Part shown: in pieces, positions 7,881 to 13,397 of the stretch | Position numbering within the stretch: position 1 is the stretch's first letter | Layout of the letters: every line of letters starts with the position of its first letter | Source: an uncultured Blautia sp. | GTDB lineage: Bacteria; Bacillota; Clostridia; Lachnospirales; Lachnospiraceae | Length of the DNA stretch: 18,054 nt | Assembly (NCBI GenBank): GCA_934408705.1 | Contig: CAKRVL010000053.1 | Location: forward strand, 1-18,054 | Direction of reading: 5' to 3' | Notes under the pieces: generated by a model | Databases searched by the model: none | Seen by the model: only the letters and a program-made list of their open reading frames with translations | Told to the model about the DNA's origin: nothing | Program-made: the position numbers and the translations under genes

Positions 7881-9107
7881 ATGGATGAATTGCTGAAATG
7901 TAAGGAAATACAGGAAGCATTGAAGCTTCTGCAGAAGGATGATGAAAGAACCCTGCAGGAGCATCTGGAGATGTGCCAGATTCCGGCACCTTCTTATGAA
8001 GAAGGGGAAAAAGCAGAATATGTCCGGGCAAAAATGCAGGATGCCGGGCTTTCGGATGTGCATATTGATAAGGTGGGAAATGTGCTGGGAACCTGGAAGG
8101 GAACCGGAAATGGTCCGCGGATCATGGCTGCAGCACATACAGACACTGTTTTTCCAAGAGAGACAGACCTTACATTGAAAAAAGAAGGAAATCGTTACAG
8201 CTGTCCGGGAATCGGGGATGATACCAGGGCGGTAGCAGAGTTGCTTAGTCTTGCCAGAGTTTTAAATGCTACAGGAATCCGTGGAGATGGAGATATTGTC
8301 TTCTGCGCAAATGTGTGCGAGGAAGGGCTTGGAAACCTGAGAGGAACAAAGCATGCTTTTAAAGATGTGGAGAATCATTATGACGGCTTTGTTTCTATTG
8401 ATGATAAAAACACCTCCGGTATTATTTATCAGGCTGTAGGCAGTGAACGTTATCTTGTAACCTTCCGTGGAACCGGCGGTCACAGCTTTACAGATTTCGG
8501 AATCCCCAATCCTATTCATGCAATGGGAAGAGCCATTGGGAAAATCAGTGATTTTCAGACACCCGGAGATCCGAGAACTACATTTAGTGTGGGTATAGTA
8601 AACGGCGGAACCTCCGTAAATGTAATCGCAGCGGAATGTTCTATGCTGGTGGATATGCGCTCAGTGGATGCCGGAGAGCTTGAGGCGCTGTCTGCGAAAT
8701 TCCATCAGGCAGTGGAAGAGGCAGTTCGAGAGGAAAATGCCCGTTGGACTGCAGGAGAAGATGACCATATCACAGTTACCTTTGAGGAAAAAGGCAAGCG
8801 GCCTGCGGGGACTCAGGAGAAATCCTGCCAGATCGTACAGACAGCTAACGCAGCTAATCAGGCTATGGGTATGGAAACCTTATACATTGGCGCTGCCAGC
8901 ACAGATGCCAACATCCCTATCAGCCTTGGGATTCCAGCCATCACAGTAGGCTGGGGCGGAAAAGGCGGAGGAGAGCATACGATTCATGAGTGGTATGAGC
9001 CTGCAGAAGCCTGGAGGGGACCGCAGAGAGATCTGCTTCTGCTTCTTGCATTATCCGGATACAAAGAAATAAAAAAATATCAGCTGCCAAGTGGCAGCCG
9101 TAAATAA
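7881..9107 (+). CDS. M20-family zinc metallopeptidase (PepT-like)
   Basis: This is a 408-residue aminopeptidase/deacylase-type enzyme with two metal sites. The ligands and catalytic residues are visible (numbered from this start): AAHTDTVF with His86 and Asp88, GIGDDTRA with the bridging Asp113, the VCEEGLG catalytic Glu pair at 147-148, SIDDKN near 172-177 and the C-terminal His in EHTIHEW at about 366. Residues 197-300 form the lid/dimerisation domain (GGHSFTDFGIPNPIHA). The closest feel is tripeptidase PepT or a related M20 peptidase, but substrate cannot be fixed. A GTG at 7872 in the same frame would add three codons; I choose ATG at 7881 because AGAGGTG (7868-7874) sits 6 bp before it and overlaps the GTG. 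No signal peptide, so it is cytoplasmic. Confidence 0.87.
   Translation: MDELLKCKEIQEALKLLQKDDERTLQEHLEMCQIPAPSYEEGEKAEYVRAKMQDAGLSDVHIDKVGNVLGTWKGTGNGPRIMAAAHTDTVFPRETDLTLKKEGNRYSCPGIGDDTRAVAELLSLARVLNATGIRGDGDIVFCANVCEEGLGNLRGTKHAFKDVENHYDGFVSIDDKNTSGIIYQAVGSERYLVTFRGTGGHSFTDFGIPNPIHAMGRAIGKISDFQTPGDPRTTFSVGIVNGGTSVNVIAAECSMLVDMRSVDAGELEALSAKFHQAVEEAVREENARWTAGEDDHITVTFEEKGKRPAGTQEKSCQIVQTANAANQAMGMETLYIGAASTDANIPISLGIPAITVGWGGKGGGEHTIHEWYEPAEAWRGPQRDLLLLLALSGYKEIKKYQLPSGSRK
9083..9098 (+). other. Small hairpin over the last codons of the M20 gene
   Basis: The stem GCTGCC/GGCAGC with an AAGT loop overlaps codons near the C-terminus. It is followed by CGTAAATAAAG rather than a U-run, so it is not a terminator by itself. 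It is the first of three hairpins between 9083 and 9191 at the convergent junction. Confidence 0.4.
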
Positions 9108-9118
9108 AGAAAAATACT

Positions 9119-9146
9119 AACGGGATGCCGATGCAGGCATCCCGTT
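9119..9146. terminator. Bidirectional terminator between convergent operons
   Basis: A perfect 11-bp inverted repeat, AACGGGATGCC / GGCATCCCGTT, flanks the 6-nt loop GATGCA. It lies 11 bp after the stop of the M20 gene and 27 bp after the stop of the - strand flippase gene. Read on the - strand the stem is followed by AGTATTTTTCTTTATTT, a good U-rich tail. On the + strand the tail is only TTTATGAAAT, so termination is probably stronger for the flippase unit. Confidence 0.85.
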
Positions 9147-9167
9147 TATGAAATATACATTTATCAG

Positions 9168-9191
9168 GCAGCTTTATGCTGCTTTTTCTTT
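9168..9191 (+). terminator. Possible second + strand terminator
   Basis: The stem GCAGC/GCTGC around TTTAT is followed directly by TTTTTCTTT on the + strand, the form of a short intrinsic terminator. It would back up the weaker + strand activity of the larger hairpin just upstream. It overlaps the C-terminal Lys/Ala codons of the opposite-strand flippase gene, so part of the T-run is simply lysine codons; this keeps confidence moderate. Confidence 0.5.
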
Positions 9192-10421
9192 CCCTTTCTT
9201 TGAAACAACGAAAATCAAAATCCCTGTAAATAAGATAAATAAAATCGAACAGGACAGCACATAATTCAGTGCCGCACCCATAATTCCCCACTGTCGCACC
9301 ATGATCCGGGCAGCGGCGATGGTGATAACTGCGGTGACAGAATAAACCGGAAGCAGGCATTTTCCCCAGCGGATAGCAATGAGGATATTGTAGATCATGT
9401 AAACCTCAGCACTGATGCCGCCACCGATAAGCAGTACAACGAAATGCAGCTTGTACGGAGAAAGATCCACACCGTAAATGATTTCCAGTAAAGTACGTCC
9501 GATCAGGTGACCGCCAGCCACAACACCGGCACAGCAGACCAGGATAATCCCGATGATACGAAGTATGTACAGTGTGAACTTTTTAACATTATTTTCCCAC
9601 CATAACTCTGCAATGGTAGTGATGGTAGGCTTGAATACGAATTCGCACATCAAAGAAATAACAAAGGACGGCATGAACAGAATGCTGTAATAGGTCTGAT
9701 ATTCATCTGTCATAACTCCCGCCATTGCATATTTCGGAATGTTGTAAAGCAAAAGTGAGAGGAAGGTACCTATAAACATAGGTGTGCAGGTTCTAAGCAG
9801 CTCCCACACATGAGCCATCTGAAGCTTGCGTCCATCCTCCTCATGACCGGCGCATTTCCTGGTCATCTGTGAATTAATGAGAAGACACAGGACGAGAGAG
9901 GTTACAGGAGTGGCAACACAGGTGAGGTACAGGCTCTTTGTGATAATGAGGACAACAGTGAAAAAAACTGCAGAATACAGATTTCGCGCTGCCAGCATTT
10001 TTCCCATCTGTTCTACGTGATACTTCTGCTGAAGATTTCCGTGGAAAACGTCCTCCACAGCATCGATCATTTTCATCATAATAATGAAGGTACTAATGAT
10101 GATATATTCGCCCTTGAAGCTGAAGGAGCTGTAGATGATTCCGAATAGCATCATCAGTGCACAGGTGATACAGCGGGAAGCCTTATATTCGGAAAAAAGA
10201 TATTTATGCTCCAGGTCTGTGGCCTGATAGGTGCGGACACCGTAGCGTCCAACCTGCAGAAGCAGCTGGGCAGTAGCGTAGCTTAAGGAATAGAATCCCG
10301 CCAGCTGGGCACCACAGATACGTGTCACCACAAGGAGATACAGAAAGGAGGAGCCTGAGTAACAGGTGCTTCCTATCATATTCCATAAAAAGGCTTTTTT
10401 TACATTTTTTTCTTTATTCAT
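9174..10421 (-). CDS. Wzx-type polysaccharide flippase (MOP superfamily)
   Basis: This 415-residue integral membrane protein carries about 12 hydrophobic segments through its length and a lysine-rich C-terminal tail. The N-terminal opening (KKAFLWNMIGSTCYSGSSFLYLLVVTR, spanning about 8-34) and the following AGFYSLSYATAQLL at 40-53 are typical of the polysaccharide biosynthesis/Wzx flippase branch of the MOP exporters, which move lipid-linked oligosaccharides across the cytoplasmic membrane. It begins 35 bp after the pyruvyl-transferase-family gene on the same strand and is presumably its operon partner. The ribosome binding site is a fairly distant GGAG, about 11 nt from the start. The transported glycan is unknown. 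Some relatives handle teichoic acid or peptidoglycan precursors instead. Confidence 0.88.
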   Translation of the reverse strand: MNKEKNVKKAFLWNMIGSTCYSGSSFLYLLVVTRICGAQLAGFYSLSYATAQLLLQVGRYGVRTYQATDLEHKYLFSEYKASRCITCALMMLFGIIYSSFSFKGEYIIISTFIIMMKMIDAVEDVFHGNLQQKYHVEQMGKMLAARNLYSAVFFTVVLIITKSLYLTCVATPVTSLVLCLLINSQMTRKCAGHEEDGRKLQMAHVWELLRTCTPMFIGTFLSLLLYNIPKYAMAGVMTDEYQTYYSILFMPSFVISLMCEFVFKPTITTIAELWWENNVKKFTLYILRIIGIILVCCAGVVAGGHLIGRTLLEIIYGVDLSPYKLHFVVLLIGGGISAEVYMIYNILIAIRWGKCLLPVYSVTAVITIAAARIMVRQWGIMGAALNYVLSCSILFILFTGILIFVVSKKGKEKAA

Positions 10422-10456
10422 TTGTTAAAAATCTCCATTTGTCCGGTGCTTACCGG

Positions 10457-11542
10457 TTAATCTTCAGAAACCATCTGGCGCAGCTGTTCCATAGAGTGCT
10501 GGCGGAAGCGGGCAAGCTGTTCGTTTGCAAAAGTGAAATCAATCTCTTCTGTAAGCTTCTGATCGGATACATCATCCATAGTTCTGTCTGAGAGCTTCAC
10601 CATGGAAAGAAGCTGCTGTACACGGCGGTTCATGTGATGACCGTTTACCTTGGCAAAGAATTTGCGGTTAAAAATAAGGGCAAAAACAACACCATGGAAG
10701 GAATCAGAAATTACATATTCTGCATTTTTGAAAAGTCCCATCCATTCTGCTGGTCCCACAGCAATCTTGCAGGCACACTTCAGAAGACCTACCAGAGGGA
10801 AAGGAATATAAACAATACGGTAGCCGGTCTTCTTATGAAGGCGGCGTGCAAACTCTACGATCTCCTTGTTGATTCCAAGCTGATAGACCAGAATGTACTT
10901 ATCCTTATATTTCGGCTCCACAAGCAGCTTGTCCCATTCCTCTGCGGTAAGAAGCAAAGTGGGATCACAGACTACTTCAGGGCGCTTCCAGGTAAGATTC
11001 TCTACAATGTCAGCACCGTAATCCTCCCGGACAAGAATCTCATCGAAATCAGAAAGAAGTCCCTTATATTTCTCCTGATAGTCCTCCGGAGGAAGATTTT
11101 CACCGATACTGGCAGCATAGCTGCATTTCTTCCGGCCCTCTTTGACAAAATCAAGGAAATAGGTAGTATCAAAATTGGTAAGCTTATAATCCCATACCTG
11201 ATCGCTTCCTGCGATGTAGATGTCATATTTATTCTCTACAGGCTGCATGTTATCTCTGGTAACCGGCTGACTGTAACGCATATGCTTACGGAATTTGTTA
11301 CAGCGGAAACGGCGCGGGATATAGCAGATATGGCCGATCACGCCGTAAATATAATTGAAAAGTCCCTTCTTCTTCAGATTTACAAGACGGAAAGGATTGC
11401 TGATATAGTCACAGCGGTAATCAATGATCTCAGGGTATGTACCAAGCTCCCGCAGCTTCTTCTGGAGCCCATAGCTCTGGAGAATGGCACCATAGTTATC
11501 ATAATTATGGAAGGTGATCACACCTACTCGTTTCTTATCCAT
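10457..11542 (-). CDS. Polysaccharide pyruvyl transferase family protein
   Basis: This 361-residue cytoplasmic protein belongs to the CsaB/WcaK-like polysaccharide pyruvyl transferase family, whose characterised members add ketal-linked pyruvate from phosphoenolpyruvate to surface sugars. Family marks are GVITFHNYDNYGAILQSYGL at 7-26 (first Rossmann-like strand and helix), AGSDQVW at 111-117, VREDYG at 171-176, CDPTLLL at 192-198 and SDSFHGVVFAL at 279-289 in the second domain. Many members of this subgroup are of unproven activity, so pyruvylation is inference. The start has AAGGAGG 5 bp upstream. The downstream flippase suggests a role in a surface polysaccharide, yet no glycosyltransferase lies nearby in this window. 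Confidence 0.88.
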   Translation of the reverse strand: MDKKRVGVITFHNYDNYGAILQSYGLQKKLRELGTYPEIIDYRCDYISNPFRLVNLKKKGLFNYIYGVIGHICYIPRRFRCNKFRKHMRYSQPVTRDNMQPVENKYDIYIAGSDQVWDYKLTNFDTTYFLDFVKEGRKKCSYAASIGENLPPEDYQEKYKGLLSDFDEILVREDYGADIVENLTWKRPEVVCDPTLLLTAEEWDKLLVEPKYKDKYILVYQLGINKEIVEFARRLHKKTGYRIVYIPFPLVGLLKCACKIAVGPAEWMGLFKNAEYVISDSFHGVVFALIFNRKFFAKVNGHHMNRRVQQLLSMVKLSDRTMDDVSDQKLTEEIDFTFANEQLARFRQHSMEQLRQMVSED

Positions 11543-11564
11543 AAATTCCTCCTTAAATAAAATG

Positions 11565-11578
11565 CCAAAAGTTTTTGG
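11565..11578. other. Short inverted repeat CCAAAA-GT-TTTTGG in the divergent intergenic region
   Basis: The dyad lies 23 bp upstream of the pyruvyl-transferase start and upstream of the + strand promoter, in the 136-bp region between divergent genes. Its size and position would suit an operator for the - strand unit. It is AT-rich and short, so chance is a real alternative. Confidence 0.3.
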
Positions 11579-11617
11579 ACATTCATATCATAACATATTG
11601 GAAGGGAAATAAACAGT

Positions 11618-11645
11618 TTGATTTTTCGATGGAGTAAGATATAAT
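11618..11645 (+). promoter_or_regulatory. Sigma-A-type promoter for the small CxxC protein gene
   Basis: A perfect -10 box TATAAT (11640-11645) lies 16 bp downstream of TTGATT (11618-11623), a four-of-six match to the -35 consensus. Transcription would begin near 11652, leaving a leader of about 27 nt before the ATG at 11679. With no terminator found before the next gene, it may also drive the BTAD regulator. Confidence 0.7.
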
Positions 11646-11678
11646 AATATAAAGCCTTAAGAAAGAAGAGGAATGGAA

Positions 11679-11906
11679 ATGGCAGGATATTTAATTTCTG
11701 AAACAACCCGGGAAGAAAGGGAAAAAATTGTTGCAGATTCGCTGGGCTATATTGAAGCAAGCTGTGATGGCTGTATGGCAGGGCTTGCTGAGATGTATCA
11801 GGAATATATTGATGGCAAGAAGGAATTGCGTCAGATCAATATGGAATTTAATACAAGATATATAAAGGGAGAGGATATGCCGGTGAGAGGCAGATGCCCG
11901 ATGTAA
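11679..11906 (+). CDS. Small CxxC protein of unknown function
   Basis: This 75-residue protein has no membrane segment or signal peptide. It is helical and charged: a first helix (TTREEREKIVADSLGYIEA, 9-27), then SCDGCMAGLAEMYQEYIDG at 28-46 with cysteines 29 and 32 in a CxxC motif, and a C-terminal GRCPM with Cys73. Three cysteines in 75 residues, a CxxC pair and a terminal one, could bind metal or be redox-active. I chose ATG 11679 over the in-frame ATG at 11673 because AGAAGAGG (11664-11671) is 7 nt from the former but only 1 nt from the latter. It has its own promoter and precedes the regulator by 65 bp. I recognise the look of a Lachnospiraceae-conserved small protein but know no function. 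Confidence 0.8.
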   Translation: MAGYLISETTREEREKIVADSLGYIEASCDGCMAGLAEMYQEYIDGKKELRQINMEFNTRYIKGEDMPVRGRCPM

Positions 11907-11927
11907 GAACGGAAGTGTGATTCATCA

Positions 11928-11948
11928 GCGTTGCTTCTTTTGCAACGC
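11928..11948 (+). other. Hairpin in the leader of the BTAD regulator gene
   Basis: A 7-bp perfect stem GCGTTGC/GCAACGC with a T-rich loop TTCTTTT lies in the 65-bp gap before the regulator. An outer pairing AAGTG (11913-11917) with CACTT (11953-11957) could extend it to within 3 nt of the ribosome binding site. No U-run follows the stem. It may be a processing or translational control element, or a weak attenuator. Confidence 0.5.
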
Positions 11949-11959
11949 GCTTCACTTAT

Positions 11960-11969
11960 GGAGGTGATC
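11960..11969 (+). promoter_or_regulatory. Extended Shine-Dalgarno of the regulator gene
   Basis: GGAGGTGATC is complementary over ten bases to the anti-Shine-Dalgarno end of 16S rRNA (GATCACCTCC) and lies just before ATG 11972. It fixes the start and predicts efficient initiation unless the upstream hairpin interferes. Confidence 0.85.
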
Positions 11970-11971
11970 AT

Positions 11972-13201
11972 ATGAATAAAAATATACTAAAGGTTTGTAT
12001 GCTGGGATCGTTTAAGATGGAATATGGGGGAAGAGAAATAGTGCTGGACCGTAATAAGATTTCTAAGACGACTCAGCTTTTCCAGCTGCTCATGCTCCAT
12101 ACAAGAGATGGTGGGATTTCGAAGACTGCCATTATAGAAGCACTTTACGGAAGAGGAGATGTAGAGAATAAGAATGCCAGTCTGAATAACACTATTTTCC
12201 GATTGCGGAAGCAGCTGAGGGACATGGGACTTCCGGAGAGTAAGTATATTAAGATTGAGTCCGGAATGTGCTGCTGGGATGAGAATATTCAGGTTCAGGT
12301 AGATGTCTGTGAATTTGATAAGCTGCTGGAGCAGGTTCGGGTGGAAAAAAGAGAAGACGAGCGGCTTCAGCTGTGGATCAAAATCTGGAAGATTTATCAG
12401 GGAGAATTTCTTCCGGATATGATAGGTGAGAACTGGGCTGCGGTGGAGAATGTCCGCTGTAAGGAAGAATATACACGTATTACTACCGATATGTGTAAAT
12501 GGCTGAAGGCAAAGGAGCATTATGAAGAGCTTCATCGGATTTCTCACAGAACCGCAGAAATTTATCCTTTTGATGAGTGGCAGATATGGGAAATCGACAG
12601 TCTGATTGCAATGTCCCGGTTCAAAGAAGGACTGGAGGTTTATAAAGATACAGAGCGTCGTATGTTTGAAGAGCTGGGCGTTGCTCCTTCCGCACGAATG
12701 CTGGAGCAGTTTCAGCTGATGGGAGAGAGAACCTCCCAGGCTGCCGGTGCTATTGAGGACATTAAAGAAAGACTCAGGGAAAAGGATGCAGCAGTAGGTG
12801 CTTACTACTGTCCGTTTCCAAGCTTTGTGGACATATACCATGTATTCTGCCGTATGACAGAACGTGCGGGATTGTCGGTATCTGTTATGCTTTGTACTTT
12901 GGATTATCATGGCAGTGGCGCTACCGAAGAGAAAGAGCAGGTTATGTCTAAGGCATTGAAAGCAGCTATACAGTCCTCCATTCGAAAGGGAGATTTCTAC
13001 ACCAGATATAATACAAGGCAGTACATAGTTATGCTTGTGGGAATCAATCAGGAGAATTGTCCTATTGTTTCCAAACGAATTTCTAAAGCATTCAGAAAAT
13101 ATTCTAAAGAGAAGAAATATCCTCAGGTGGACTTCTACGTGGCATCTGTGGGTGAGGTATGTGATGCTGAAGGGCTTGTGCCGGAACGCCGCACCCCTTA
13201 A
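11972..13201 (+). CDS. SARP-like (winged helix-BTAD) transcriptional regulator with degenerate GGDEF-like C-terminal domain
   Basis: This 409-residue protein has three parts. Residues 5-108 form an OmpR-like winged helix (LKVCMLGSFKMEYGG, then NKNASLNNTIFRLRKQLRDMG at about 67-87 as recognition region). Residues 112-250 are a bacterial transcriptional activation (BTAD) domain of helical TPR-like pairs, ending in MFEELGVAPSARMLEQF at 231-247, a hallmark of SARP regulators. Residues about 275-395 look like a nucleotide-cyclase fold: SVSVMLCTLDY (302-312), then KALKAAIQSSIRKGDFYTRY, and RYNTRQYIVMLVGI at 345-358, where an active diguanylate cyclase has R-[FY]-GGDEF-hhhL. The signature is replaced by NTRQY, so catalysis is not expected; ligand sensing or dimerisation is plausible. 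It lies between a small CxxC gene and a giant adhesin gene, which is a candidate target. Confidence 0.85.
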   Translation: MNKNILKVCMLGSFKMEYGGREIVLDRNKISKTTQLFQLLMLHTRDGGISKTAIIEALYGRGDVENKNASLNNTIFRLRKQLRDMGLPESKYIKIESGMCCWDENIQVQVDVCEFDKLLEQVRVEKREDERLQLWIKIWKIYQGEFLPDMIGENWAAVENVRCKEEYTRITTDMCKWLKAKEHYEELHRISHRTAEIYPFDEWQIWEIDSLIAMSRFKEGLEVYKDTERRMFEELGVAPSARMLEQFQLMGERTSQAAGAIEDIKERLREKDAAVGAYYCPFPSFVDIYHVFCRMTERAGLSVSVMLCTLDYHGSGATEEKEQVMSKALKAAIQSSIRKGDFYTRYNTRQYIVMLVGINQENCPIVSKRISKAFRKYSKEKKYPQVDFYVASVGEVCDAEGLVPERRTP

Positions 13202-13234
13202 GTTAAACATTTCAGATTGATAATATTTGTGGTT

Positions 13235-13271
13235 AAAAAACAGCTTATGATATAAATGGGCTGTTTTTTTT
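13235..13271 (+). terminator. Rho-independent terminator after the BTAD regulator gene
   Basis: AAAAAACAGC (13235-13244) pairs with GCTGTTTTTT across a 15-nt loop, and the stem runs into eight consecutive T residues (13264-13271). It sits 33 bp after the regulator stop codon and separates the regulator transcript from the adhesin gene. The A-rich upstream arm gives some activity in both directions. Confidence 0.85.
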
Positions 13272-13304
13272 ATGAAAAAACTGAAAATATCAGACGAAGA
13301 AAGA

Positions 13305-13332
13305 GTTTACGAAACAACCGCATTGATATAAT
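13305..13332 (+). promoter_or_regulatory. Promoter of the large surface-protein gene
   Basis: A perfect TATAAT (13327-13332) is preceded at 16 bp by GTTTAC (13305-13310), or at 15 bp by TTTACG, weak -35 matches. Start of transcription would be near 13339, giving a leader of about 59 nt that ends in AAGGAGG (13384-13390), 7 nt before the ATG. The weak -35 would fit activation by a regulator, which is inference. The remaining bases of the 13202-13397 gap show nothing else I can name. Confidence 0.6.
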
Positions 13333-13397
13333 AAATTAAAATTCAGAAAGAGAATCGTTATAAAGGAAGGGCTTAGAACCAAAAAGGAGGGATCTAT

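Noticed and set aside
1..9107. A novel defence or secondary-metabolite system in the first half
   Set aside because: Almost every gene there has a clear housekeeping family and ordinary spacing; the one unknown small gene is not enough to suggest a system.
10634..11560. A 308-codon + strand open frame opposite the pyruvyl-transferase gene
   Set aside because: The - strand protein has clear family motifs (AGSDQVW, SDSFHG) and a good ribosome binding site; the + strand frame encodes no recognisable motif.
11580..11640. A - strand promoter for the pyruvyl-transferase gene (TATGAT reading on the reverse strand)
   Set aside because: A -10-like TATGAT exists but no convincing -35 at 16-18 bp; one is needed somewhere here, yet I cannot place it.
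11987..13210. A 407-codon open frame on the - strand covering the whole regulator gene
   Set aside because: It is the antisense shadow of the + strand BTAD gene: the translation is Leu/Cys/His/Phe-rich with no domain logic, and the + strand has an ideal ribosome binding site and recognisable domains.
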